This document shows, piece after piece, positions 14,534 to 21,678 of a stretch of DNA of 27,420 nucleotides; within the stretch, counting starts at the first letter, position 1, and each line of letters begins with the position of its first letter. Source of the DNA: DASRVA01 sp035687745 (lineage in GTDB: Bacteria; Gemmatimonadota; Gemmatimonadetes; JACCXV01; JAHWKZ01). The position numbers and the translations under genes were made by a program. Below the pieces are notes generated by a model. It made no database searches. It had not been told where the DNA came from and was given only the letters and a program-made list of their open reading frames with translations. The stretch is from positions 1-27,420 of the forward strand of contig DASRVA010000025.1 in assembly GCA_035687745.1 (NCBI GenBank), in the 5' to 3' direction.

Positions 14534-15636
14534 TCGACCAGCTCGCGCAGCACGTGGCGGGCGCTGGCTTGCACCTCCTGGACGCGCAGGACGTTCTCCG
14601 AGCGCGTGGCCACCAGATGGTCAGCGAGGCCCTCCGCCGTAGCCAGACCCCCGTCGTCCCTCAGCATGGCGATCGTGTGGAGACCGCGCCGGCGCGCCTC
14701 TTCGAGCGCGAAGGTCACGCTCCGCGAATCGTCGGTCGACAGGGCGACGAGAGCGTCACCCCTCCGGCCATGGGCGATGACCTGGCGGGCGAAGATCGCA
14801 TCGGGCCCGATGTCGCTGGCGATGGCGGTCAGGATCCCCGCGTCCTCCGAGAGGTCGATCGCGCGGCGCGCCGGCCACCGCTGGGGTGCGGCGCGGAAGT
14901 CGGCGACCAGGTCCATGGCACCCGTCGCGCAGCCGCCGCTCCCCATGACGAGCAGCTGACCTCCCGCGTCGAATACGTCTCGGAGCGATCGGGCCGCGGC
15001 CTCGATCTGCGCCCCGCTCTCCGCGAGCATCCGCTCCCGCAGCTCGCCGACCTCCTCGGACTTCACCAGGATCGAACGCCGGACGTCGTCGAGGACCGCC
15101 CTCACGTCGGCATGCTGCTCGAAAAAGACGCCCGTGAGCTCCCACACGACGTTGTAGAGGGTCTCGACCAGCTCCTGACGGACGAACGCGTCCGCGGTCG
15201 GCGGGACGAACTCCCATTCCGCTCCCACGCGCTCGAAGGCGATCGTGAGGCAGCCACGCTCGCGAGCGGACGACAGCGCCGCCGCGGTCGCGGAATCATC
15301 ATCGGCCTCGAAGCCGATGATGATGTCCTCGGACTTGGCGAAGAGCTCGATCTGCCGGCCCAGGTCGCCCGACTCGCGGGACAGGGCGATAGCCGGGAGC
15401 GCCCGCCTGCCGACGACCGCCGGGTGCACGAACCTGACCGCCATGCGACGCGCGTCCGACCGGGCAGTCGGCGAGGCGCCCACCGCGATCAGGCATCCCC
15501 CCCGCGAGAAGCGCATCGCGACAGACTGGCAGAGACGTGCGAGCCGCTCGGCTTCGCGCGCGAAGAACCGCGTGTTCGCGCGCGTCCTTCGCTCGAGGAA
15601 ACCGGTCAGTCCACCGAGCGTCGCTACTTGATTCAG
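14500..15636 (-). CDS. Double-SIS (GmhA-like) protein
   Basis: A 378-residue protein built of two SIS sugar-isomerase-like domains. The second (residues about 200-370) follows phosphoheptose isomerase GmhA: LLVMGSGGCATGAMDLVADF, RAIDLSEDAGILTAIASDIG and GDALVALSTDDSRSV. The first (about 50-170) keeps AVGASPTARSDARRMAVRFV but is more divergent. The usual ATG (15516) lies 40 codons inside clearly protein-like sequence that continues upstream, FFAREAERLARLCQSVA, which matches the N-terminal helix of GmhA proteins. The only start-like codon in that frame is CTG 15636, with GGAGAG 4 nt upstream, so a CTG start is proposed. It overlaps the nickel-permease gene by 34 nt. GmhA makes heptose precursors for LPS; double-SIS relatives in hydrogenase clusters have an unclear role. 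Confidence 0.75.
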   Translation of the reverse strand: MNQVATLGGLTGFLERRTRANTRFFAREAERLARLCQSVAMRFSRGGCLIAVGASPTARSDARRMAVRFVHPAVVGRRALPAIALSRESGDLGRQIELFAKSEDIIIGFEADDDSATAAALSSARERGCLTIAFERVGAEWEFVPPTADAFVRQELVETLYNVVWELTGVFFEQHADVRAVLDDVRRSILVKSEEVGELRERMLAESGAQIEAAARSLRDVFDAGGQLLVMGSGGCATGAMDLVADFRAAPQRWPARRAIDLSEDAGILTAIASDIGPDAIFARQVIAHGRRGDALVALSTDDSRSVTFALEEARRRGLHTIAMLRDDGGLATAEGLADHLVATRSENVLRVQEVQASARHVLRELVEWAGIDRAEAG

Positions 15637-15679
15637 AGTGCTCTCCAGGCCTGGGCCCTCGTTTCTAGCACGAAGACCG

Positions 15680-17584
15680 CTATCGCGTCCAGGTGTTGTT
15701 CTGCGGGTTCACGTCACCCCACTCCGGTCCGGCGTTCACCGTGATCCGCTGGGCGCGGGCAGGCAGACTCACCGTCGCCGTGGCCCGGTCGGAGCCGTAG
15801 AAAGCCTGGACCGGGATCGTGACCGAGACGGAGGACCCGCCGTCGGCGGTGGCCTCGACACGCGCCGGCATGAGGAGCTCGCCCCGCTGGTCGACCGACA
15901 CCGTGACGATCCAGCGGTCCCCGGCCTGGTCCTGGTCGACCCCCAGGATCGCCATGTCGCTCGTCGCGGTCGTCTCGATCCACCCGTGCCAGAACCATCC
16001 GAGCTCCATCCCCAGCTCGTCCTGCATGAGGCGGTAGAAGTCGGCGGGCTGGGGATGCTTGAAGCTCCAGATCTCGTAGTAGCGGGCGAGGGCCGCGTCG
16101 AAGGCGTCCTCGCCGGCGATGGCGCGGAGCGCGTTCAGCATGACGGCCGGCTTGATGTACGCGCCGATTCCGAGCGCGAGGTCGCCGTCGAACTCGTCGG
16201 GGAGCGTGCCGATCGGCTGCTCCTGGTACGTACGGATCCCCATGACGTACTGGGCGACGTTCAGTAGCTCGGGCGTGCTCTCGGGGAAGTAGGCGCGCTT
16301 GCTGAGCTCGTTGATGAAGGTGTTGACCCCCTCGTCCATCCACGCGTGGCGCCGCTCGTCCGATCCCACCACCATCGGAAACCACATGTGCCCCCACTCG
16401 TGGTCCAGGACGTCGAACAGCTCCTCGCGGCCCTCCTCGGGCGCCACGAAAACGACCATCGGATACTCCATCCCGAACACCGGGCCCTCGACGGCGGTGG
16501 CGGTCGGATAGGGGTACTGGCCGAGGTAGTCGGAGTAGAACTCGATCGAGTGCCGGGTCATGGCCGCCGCCTCCTGCCAGGCCCGGGCCTCGGGGCGGTA
16601 GAGGGCGTGGATCAGGACGTCGCCCGCGCTCGTCGCGTCCCAGACGAAGCGGCGGCTGGCGGCCCACGCGAAGTCGCGCACGTTCTCGGCCCGGAACCGC
16701 CACGTGAGGTTCCCGGTCGTGGCCGGCCGGGGGGCGGTCGGATCGGACAGTTCGGCCGCGGTCACGACGTGCACGACCTGGCCCGCCCGGGCCTCCTCCA
16801 GGCGCTGCCGCTGCTCCGCGGTCAGCACCTCCTCGGGGTTCTCGAGCGAGCCGGTCGCACCCACCAGATAGCCCGCGGGCACGGTCAGCGCGACGTCGAA
16901 CTCGCCGTACTCGAGATAGAACTCGCCCTGCCCCAGGTAGGGCATCGTGTTCCACCCTTCCACGTCGTCGTAGACGGCGAGGCGCGGGTACCACTGGGCC
17001 ATCAGCCAGTGATCTCCGTCGTGCCCCATCCGGTCGGCGCCCGTTTCGGGGACGATGAAGCTCCAGTCGATGGCCAGGCTCGTGGAGCCCGCTGGAGGAA
17101 GCGGCTCTGCCAGCTCGACCCGCATCAGGGTCCCGTCGATCCGGCGGTCCAGATCCTGCCCCTCGGAGGCGACACGGGAGATCGTGTACCCGCCGTCCGC
17201 TTCCGATCCTCCGAACCGTCCCTCCTGCGGGAAGGTCTGGGCGCCCTGGCTCCCCGGCGCGAACAGGTTCTGGTCCAGCTGCAGCCACAGGTACCACAAG
17301 GTGTCCGGCGAGTTGTTCGCGTAGGTGATCGTCTCCGATCCGGTCACGGTCGCGGCGACGGGGTCGAGCGTCGCCTGGATGTCGTAGTCGACCCGCTGCT
17401 GCCAGTACTGCGGGCCCGGCCGGCCGCTTCCTGTCCGGTAGACGTTCGGGGTCGGAAGATCCGGAGAGGCGAAGCGCGCATCGACTCCGGGGCTACCACC
17501 CTCCTCCTGGGCGACGACCGGCGCGACGATAGCCAGCAGCGCCATCGCAATGGCGGCGCCTTTCCAGCGTGAAATTCCGATCAA
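15680..17584 (-). CDS. Secreted M1-family metallopeptidase
   Basis: A 634-residue zinc aminopeptidase-like protein. The signal peptide is GAAIAMALLAIVAPVVAQ. A beta-rich N-terminal domain spans to about residue 300, with TGSETITYANNSPDTLWYLW. The gluzincin core has GMEYPMVVFVA in place of the common GAMEN substrate loop, HEWGHMWFPMVVGSDERRHA with zinc ligands His395 and His399, and Glu418 in DEGVNTF, giving HEXXH-18-E. A C-terminal Ig-like strand region follows. The TTG start at 17584 has GAGGAGG 6 nt upstream; the open frame extends further but is not coding. It probably acts in the periplasm or outside, trimming peptides that the nearby oligopeptide transporter could import, which is inference. 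It is followed after 43 nt by the SIS gene on the same strand. Confidence 0.92.
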   Translation of the reverse strand: MIGISRWKGAAIAMALLAIVAPVVAQEEGGSPGVDARFASPDLPTPNVYRTGSGRPGPQYWQQRVDYDIQATLDPVAATVTGSETITYANNSPDTLWYLWLQLDQNLFAPGSQGAQTFPQEGRFGGSEADGGYTISRVASEGQDLDRRIDGTLMRVELAEPLPPAGSTSLAIDWSFIVPETGADRMGHDGDHWLMAQWYPRLAVYDDVEGWNTMPYLGQGEFYLEYGEFDVALTVPAGYLVGATGSLENPEEVLTAEQRQRLEEARAGQVVHVVTAAELSDPTAPRPATTGNLTWRFRAENVRDFAWAASRRFVWDATSAGDVLIHALYRPEARAWQEAAAMTRHSIEFYSDYLGQYPYPTATAVEGPVFGMEYPMVVFVAPEEGREELFDVLDHEWGHMWFPMVVGSDERRHAWMDEGVNTFINELSKRAYFPESTPELLNVAQYVMGIRTYQEQPIGTLPDEFDGDLALGIGAYIKPAVMLNALRAIAGEDAFDAALARYYEIWSFKHPQPADFYRLMQDELGMELGWFWHGWIETTATSDMAILGVDQDQAGDRWIVTVSVDQRGELLMPARVEATADGGSSVSVTIPVQAFYGSDRATATVSLPARAQRITVNAGPEWGDVNPQNNTWTR

Positions 17585-17743
17585 CGTGGCCTCCTCCTCG
17601 AATGCCCAGACAATTAGAGATCCCGATCGTCGGCGTTCGACGGACCGTCCGGGCCGGAATCTCGCCTTCCCAGACCCTTCCGTCATGGCGCATCGTCCAG
17701 AGGCGATGAACTGGACTGACATGTCCGTGCCGCTCAACTTCCC

Positions 17744-17760
17744 GTCGGCCTCAGGCCGAC
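17744..17760. repeat. Perfect 17-bp palindrome, possible operator
   Basis: GTCGGCCT-C-AGGCCGAC has two perfectly complementary 8-nt arms around one central base. A one-base loop is poor for RNA but typical of a dimeric repressor site. It lies 129 nt upstream of the small ORF at 17889 and 160 nt upstream of the M1 peptidase start. Confidence 0.4.
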
Positions 17761-17850
17761 CAGGTCCGGGCGAGCGACAGCATGAACAAGTTCCCTCTTC
17801 GCCAGCAAAGGAACCGAATCGATGGAGCCAATCCATTCGAAGACATCGGC

Positions 17851-17871
17851 GCCGGGACGGTGGTTCCCGGC
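17851..17871. repeat. 7-bp stem-loop upstream of small ORF
   Basis: GCCGGGA (17851-17857) and TCCCGGC (17865-17871) are perfect complements around a 7-nt loop. The element lies where the -35 region would be for the TATCCT box at 17877. It is not followed by a T-run. It could be an operator for the downstream pair. Confidence 0.35.
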
Positions 17872-17876
17872 AGCGC

Positions 17877-17882
17877 TATCCT
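17877..17882 (+). promoter_or_regulatory. Candidate -10 box (TATCCT) for small ORF
   Basis: TATCCT ends 6 nt before GTG 17889, the spacing of a leaderless start. No -35 consensus is seen; the position is occupied by the stem-loop at 17851-17871, so an activator or repressor may act here. Confidence 0.35.
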
Positions 17883-17888
17883 CTTGTG

Positions 17889-18089
17889 GTGAAGATGGGC
17901 CACGACGAACTCGCCCGGCGACTCGAGCAGGCCGCACGCATCCGCTCCCTCCTCCGCCGCTGCACCCGAGAATGGCGGGCGCTCGGTCACGAGGTCCTCT
18001 CCAGGCGTGGCAACGGCCGTGGTGAACCTGAGCGATCCGACGAGCGCAGCGCTTCTGGCGGCGGAGGCCGCGGAACGCATCGGGGCTGA
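17889..18089 (+). CDS. Small basic helical ORF upstream of nucleotidyltransferase
   Basis: A possible 66-residue protein starting VKMGHDELARRLEQAARIR, followed by SLLRRCTREWRALGHEVLSRRG. The first ~43 residues look like real protein: helical, rich in Arg and Leu, with GC-rich third positions. The remaining third (GRGEPERSDERSASGGGGRG) lies in the region that overlaps the next gene in another frame and looks non-natural. The overlap is 83 nt. GTG 17889 is preceded by a TATCCT box; ATG 17895 is an alternative. It may be a partner, possibly an antitoxin, of the downstream nucleotidyltransferase, or its true end may be blurred by a frameshift. No family was recognised. Confidence 0.4.
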   Translation: MKMGHDELARRLEQAARIRSLLRRCTREWRALGHEVLSRRGNGRGEPERSDERSASGGGGRGTHRG

Positions 18090-18597
18090 TTACGCGCTCT
18101 ACGGAGGGCTCCTGCTGGCGGCGTACGGAGAGCCGCGGGAAACCCGCGATGTCGATCTCGCGGTGGCCGCTCTTGGAGCCGAGCCCATGCGCAGATCGCT
18201 CGTCGCCATGGGTTTCCCGGTGGCCCCGAACTTCGAGGGCGTGATTTTCGGTGGGCTCATCGTCGATCGCATGACGCTCCTGGGGTCCGAAGACGACCTG
18301 GGCCTCAATACCATCGACCTCGTCCGGCCACGGAGCGACCGTCTCGCTCGAGAGGCGATGGAGCGCGCGCCTCGGGCCCCGCTGCGCGATCGTAGCGTAC
18401 GGGTCCTCACGCCCGAGGACTTCGTCCTCTTCAAGATCCTGTCCACGAGAGATCGCGACCTGACCGACGCCCGCTCCGTTATCCGAATGAGCGGGGACAA
18501 GCTGGATCTAGACTGGATCGAGAAGGAGGTCGGTCTCCTCGCCTCCGAGTTGCCGGATCTGCAGGTCAGAGAGCGATACGCCGAACTCGGCGCGTGA
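18007..18597 (+). CDS. AbiEii/DUF6036-like nucleotidyltransferase
   Basis: A 196-residue protein with a minimal nucleotidyltransferase core. The pattern YALYGGLLLAAYGEPRETRD followed by VDLAV (residues about 31-55) gives the GG loop and the Asp-x-Asp metal pair of the polymerase-beta-like superfamily. A likely third acidic strand is LNTIDLV near 104. The segment RVLTPEDFVLFKILSTRDRD and the DARSVI motif that follows are typical of the DUF6036/AbiEii-like group. Such proteins include toxins of toxin-antitoxin and phage-resistance modules, as well as uncharacterised singletons. The GTG start at 18007 leaves the usual short N-terminal helix before the core. It overlaps a small upstream ORF and ends 9 nt before the permease gene, an odd place for an unrelated gene and suggestive of insertion. 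Confidence 0.72.
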   Translation: MATAVVNLSDPTSAALLAAEAAERIGADYALYGGLLLAAYGEPRETRDVDLAVAALGAEPMRRSLVAMGFPVAPNFEGVIFGGLIVDRMTLLGSEDDLGLNTIDLVRPRSDRLAREAMERAPRAPLRDRSVRVLTPEDFVLFKILSTRDRDLTDARSVIRMSGDKLDLDWIEKEVGLLASELPDLQVRERYAELGA

Positions 18598-18606
18598 GTA
18601 TCCGTC

Positions 18607-19545
18607 ATGCTGCAGTACGCGCTCCGCCGCATCGCGCACACGATCCCGGTCCTCGCCGGCGTCCTCGTTGTGACGTTCGTCTTGCTCTACGTCGCCCCCG
18701 GCGACCCCGTGCTGGCGATGGTCGGCGACCGCTTCGACCCGGCCACCCTGGACCGGCTGCGTGCCGAGCTGCACCTGGACGATCCGGTGTGGAAGCAGTT
18801 CTACCACTACGTGTCCGGGCTGATCCAGGGCGACTGGGGGAGCTCCTACATGACCCGGCAGCCGGTCCTGGACGGCATCCTCGAGCACTTCCCGAAGACC
18901 CTCTACCTGGCCTCGGTCGCGATGCTCTTTGCGACACTCTCCGGAGTGGCGATCGGCGTGCTCTCGGCCGTACGCCAGTCGACCTGGATCGACGGCCTGG
19001 GCATGACCTTCGCCTTCCTCGGGATCTCCTTCCCCGTCTATTGGGTCGGGCTCATCCTGATCCTGATCGTCGCCGTCGAGTGGGGCGCCCTTCCTCCGTC
19101 CGGCTTCGGCGGCGGGGCGCTGCCGTACCTGATCCTGCCGGCCCTCACGCTGGGCATGCGCTCGACCGCGTACATCGCCCGTCTCACCCGCTCCTCGATG
19201 CTCGAAGTGATCCGGCTCGACTACATCCGGACCGCCCGCGCCAAGGGGCTCGCCGAGTGGACGGTGGTCGGCAAGCACGCGCTCAAGGCCGCGCTGATTC
19301 CGGTCGTGACCGCGATCGGCCTCGATTTCGGGGCTTACCTCTCGGGCTCCGTCCTCACCGAATCGATCTTCGCCTGGCCCGGGATCGGCCGCTTCGCGTT
19401 GAACGCGATCCTCAAGCGCGACCTGCCGGTCATCCAGGGGACGGTGCTGTTCCTGGCGATCGTGTTCGTGCTGGTGAACCTGGTGGTGGACCTGTTGTAC
19501 GGTTTCCTCGATCCCAGGGTGCGATACGAACGCGCGGAGGCGTAG
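18607..19545 (+). CDS. Oligopeptide ABC transporter permease, DppB/OppB type
   Basis: A 312-residue inner-membrane permease with about six transmembrane helices. The N-terminus LQYALRRIAHTIPVLAGVLV is typical of the DppB/OppB type, followed by LLYVAPGDPVLAM, LDDPVWKQFYHYVSGLIQGD and WGSSYM. The cytoplasmic EAA loop that docks the ATPase is YIRTARAKGLAEWTVVGKHA near residue 202. The length matches the family. ATG 18607 comes 9 nt after the nucleotidyltransferase stop and has only a weak ribosome-binding site. The second permease starts immediately after the stop. Together they form the channel of a peptide (or nickel-chelate) importer, whose binding protein is probably the lipoprotein encoded at 12024. 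Confidence 0.93.
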   Translation: MLQYALRRIAHTIPVLAGVLVVTFVLLYVAPGDPVLAMVGDRFDPATLDRLRAELHLDDPVWKQFYHYVSGLIQGDWGSSYMTRQPVLDGILEHFPKTLYLASVAMLFATLSGVAIGVLSAVRQSTWIDGLGMTFAFLGISFPVYWVGLILILIVAVEWGALPPSGFGGGALPYLILPALTLGMRSTAYIARLTRSSMLEVIRLDYIRTARAKGLAEWTVVGKHALKAALIPVVTAIGLDFGAYLSGSVLTESIFAWPGIGRFALNAILKRDLPVIQGTVLFLAIVFVLVNLVVDLLYGFLDPRVRYERAEA

Positions 19546-20406
19546 TTGACTGACCTCTGGCAGACCCTCCGCCACAACCGCCTGGCCGTGGCCGGACTCG
19601 CCGTCGTGGCGCTGCTCGTGGTCCTCGGGATCGCGGGGCCGTGGATCACCCCCTACGACCCGCTCGCCCAGAACCTGGCTCGGGGCCTGGAGGGTCCCTC
19701 CGCCGACCACTGGTTCGGGACCGACTCCTTCGGTCGCGACATCCTCTCGCGCGTCCTCTACGGCGCCCGGATCTCGCTGCTGGTCGGCGTGGCGTCCCAG
19801 GCGATCGCGTTCTCGCTGGGGGTCTTCCTGGGCGTCGTATCGGGTTACTACGGGGGGAGGATCGAGGGGCTCATCATGCGTCTGGCCGACGTGACGTTGG
19901 CCTTCCCGACCCTCCTCCTCCTGATCGCGATCACCGCCGCCTTCCAGCCCGGGCTGACCGTCGTGTTCGTGGCGATCGGGGTGGTCGGCTGGGCGGGGAT
20001 GGCGCGGCTCGTCCGCTCGCAGGCGCTGGTCGTCCGCGAGCTCGACTTCGTCCAGGCGGCGCGGGCGCTCGGGATGGGGGACCTGCGGCTCCTCGCCCGG
20101 CACGTCCTGCCCAACTGCCTGGCCCCGGCGATCATCGCCGTGACGCTCGGTATGGCGAGCGCGATCCTCCTCGAGGCCGCGCTCTCGTTCATCGGCCTGG
20201 GCGCCCAGCCGCCGACCCCCTCCTGGGGCTCGATGATCTCCGACGGCCGGGATTTCCTTCGGACGGCGCCCTGGATCTCGGTCTTTCCGGGACTCGCGAT
20301 CGGCTTCGTGGTCCTGGGGTTCAACCTGTTCGGAGACGGCCTCCGGGACGCCATGGATCCCCGGCTCCGGGGAGCGGCACGGAAGGCCATGCCGCGGCCG
20401 GAGTAG
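19546..20406 (+). CDS. Oligopeptide ABC transporter permease, DppC/OppC type
   Basis: A 286-residue inner-membrane permease, partner of the DppB-type protein. It shows the N-terminal helix NRLAVAGLAVVALLVVLGIA, the family HWFGTDSFGRDILSRVLYGA near residue 57, the GARISLLVGVASQAIAF helix, and the EAA loop FVQAARALGMGDLRLLARHV near 167, with ALSFIGLGAQPPTPSWGSMI near the end. A TTG start directly follows the TAG of the upstream gene (zero spacing), with GGAGG about 7 nt before it. No DppD/DppF ATPase gene follows: the next gene is a sigma factor with its own upstream region. The energising subunits must be elsewhere or shared. Confidence 0.93.
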   Translation: MTDLWQTLRHNRLAVAGLAVVALLVVLGIAGPWITPYDPLAQNLARGLEGPSADHWFGTDSFGRDILSRVLYGARISLLVGVASQAIAFSLGVFLGVVSGYYGGRIEGLIMRLADVTLAFPTLLLLIAITAAFQPGLTVVFVAIGVVGWAGMARLVRSQALVVRELDFVQAARALGMGDLRLLARHVLPNCLAPAIIAVTLGMASAILLEAALSFIGLGAQPPTPSWGSMISDGRDFLRTAPWISVFPGLAIGFVVLGFNLFGDGLRDAMDPRLRGAARKAMPRPE

Positions 20407-20436
20407 TCGTCTTTCGATCCAGCCGGCCCGCCACTT

Positions 20437-20459
20437 AACGTTTCGTCCCCCTCCCCGTC
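20437..20459 (+). promoter_or_regulatory. Possible ECF-sigma promoter (autoregulatory)
   Basis: AAC within TTAACGTTT (20437-20439) is followed 16 nt later by CGTC (20456-20459). This AAC/CGTC layout is common for ECF-type promoters, and ECF sigma genes often transcribe themselves. The sequence is short and was chosen by eye. Confidence 0.3.
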
Positions 20460-20498
20460 CAATGCCGGCGGAAGGGGGTTCCCCGACGTGGAGAGCGG

Positions 20499-21038
20499 AT
20501 GGACGATCGGGAGCTGGTCCTGCGGGCCCAACACGGGGACGGCGAGGCCTACGGCCGCCTCGTGGAGCTCCATCAGCCGCGCATCTACGCCACGCTGGCG
20601 AAGATCACGCTCGACCGTGACCTGGCCCTCGACCTCACCCAGGAAGCGTTCATCCGCGCCTGGGAGGAGCTGGACGGGTTCGAGCGACGCTCGGCCTTCT
20701 CGACGTGGCTCTACCGGATCGCCGTGCGGCTCGCCTACGACGCGCTGCGCCGCGAAAGCCAGAGCGGCAAATCCGGCTCGACCGATGACTTGTCCGACCC
20801 GTCGCCGACTCCCGACGAGCACGCGGCCGCCGAGGACGACGCGGAGGTCCTCCGGCGGCGGATCCGGCAGCTCCCCGAGATGCAGCGCGCGGTGGTGACG
20901 CTCCGCACCTGGAACGGTCTCTCGTACCGGGAGATCGCCGAGATCCTGGGGACGACCGAGGGCAGCGCCCGCGTCTCCTTCCATCACGCGATCACGCGCC
21001 TCCGGGCGTGGTACGAAAGCGAGGCGAACACCCGATGA
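20499..21038 (+). CDS. ECF-type RNA polymerase sigma factor
   Basis: A 179-residue group 4 (ECF) sigma factor. Region 2 spans about residues 8-78, with LVELHQPRIYATLAKITLDR, DLALDLTQEAFIRAWEELDG and RSAFSTWLYRIAVRLAYD, recognising the -10 element. An acidic linker (STDDLSDPSPTPDEHAAAED) leads to region 4 (about 123-174), with LPEMQRAVVTLRTWNGLSYR and EIAEILGTTEGSARVSFHHA for -35 recognition. ATG 20499 has GGAGAG 4-7 nt upstream. The stop overlaps the anti-sigma ATG (ATGA), the classic arrangement for stoichiometric control. With the following zinc-finger and Spy-like genes it forms an envelope or metal-stress circuit of the CnrYXH or ZraP-like kind. Confidence 0.93.
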   Translation: MDDRELVLRAQHGDGEAYGRLVELHQPRIYATLAKITLDRDLALDLTQEAFIRAWEELDGFERRSAFSTWLYRIAVRLAYDALRRESQSGKSGSTDDLSDPSPTPDEHAAAEDDAEVLRRRIRQLPEMQRAVVTLRTWNGLSYREIAEILGTTEGSARVSFHHAITRLRAWYESEANTR

Positions 21039-21673
21039 GCACGTCCGATCGACATCTGACCGAGGAGGAAATCGTCCGGTGGGTCGACGAGGGGAGTGTG
21101 CCGCTGGGCATCGCCGCGGACCATCTCGACCGCTGCGAGGCCTGCCGTGGGCGGATCGCCGGGGTCGAGGCGCTCCTTGGCGCCTTGGCCACGGAGCCCC
21201 CGGCCACGACCGACGCCGAGATGGCCGCTCAGCGGGAGCGGATCCTGGCAGCGGTGAGGTCTCGGCCGCGAGCCCCTGTCCGGCGGCTGCCACGACGGTC
21301 GGTCTGGCTGCCGGCGATCGCTGCCGCGGCGATCGCGGGGCTTCTCCTCTGGGCGCCCCGCGGGACCCGGCCGCCCGGCACCGCGCCCGGAGCGGAAGCG
21401 CCTGCCGACTCCGCGACCCTGTCCGTCATCGTCGACGCGGCCCGGGCCGCCGAGGAGGTGGTCCAGGCCGCGGACGATCCGGATACGGCGGAGCGTCTCG
21501 TCCAGACCCCGCCGCTCGATCCTGCGGAGGCCGACATCGCCGCCCCGATCTCCTACGGCTGGAACGAGACCCTCGACATCGAGGAGGAGTTCGCCGCGCT
21601 TCCGGCCGCCGACCGCGAGGCGATCCTGACCGAGCTCGCCAGCGTCGACTTCATGAACGATTCCGAGGAGTGA
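21035..21673 (+). CDS. Membrane-anchored anti-sigma factor, zinc-finger (zf-HC2)
   Basis: A 212-residue anti-sigma factor. The N-terminal cytoplasmic domain has the zinc motif DHLDRCEACRGRI (His30, Cys34, Cys37; H-x3-C-x2-C), which binds and holds the cognate ECF sigma factor. A single membrane helix (VWLPAIAAAAIAGLLLWA, residues 90-107) separates it from a periplasmic domain of about 100 residues. This domain is rich in Ala, Asp and Pro and ends with EEFAALPAADREAILTELAS, a typical tail of this class. ATG 21035 overlaps the sigma factor stop by 4 nt. Release of the sigma factor would follow a periplasmic signal, possibly relayed by the Spy-like protein encoded 5 nt downstream. Confidence 0.9.
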   Translation: MSTSDRHLTEEEIVRWVDEGSVPLGIAADHLDRCEACRGRIAGVEALLGALATEPPATTDAEMAAQRERILAAVRSRPRAPVRRLPRRSVWLPAIAAAAIAGLLLWAPRGTRPPGTAPGAEAPADSATLSVIVDAARAAEEVVQAADDPDTAERLVQTPPLDPAEADIAAPISYGWNETLDIEEEFAALPAADREAILTELASVDFMNDSEE

Positions 21674-21678
21674 TTCCC

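Larger units (their letters stand above)
17585..17888. other. Intergenic region, 304 nt, with palindromes
   Basis: This is the longest gene-free stretch, lying between two divergent transcription units. It is locally less GC-rich than the flanking genes. It holds the ribosome-binding site of the M1 peptidase gene at its left end, a perfect 8-1-8 palindrome at 17744-17760, a 7-bp stem-loop at 17851-17871 and a TATCCT box at 17877-17882. Short open frames cross it on both strands, but none has a start, composition or motif that I would accept as a gene. Confidence 0.6.

Noticed and set aside
17751..18080. Minus-strand frame ending NLFMLSLARTWSA, considered as a decayed gene
   Set aside because: No start, no family resemblance beyond a hydrophobic end, and it overlaps the small ORF and the nucleotidyltransferase gene.
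18508..20103. 531-codon minus-strand frame across the permease genes
   Set aside because: Charged low-complexity antisense frame. The plus strand carries two intact ABC permeases.
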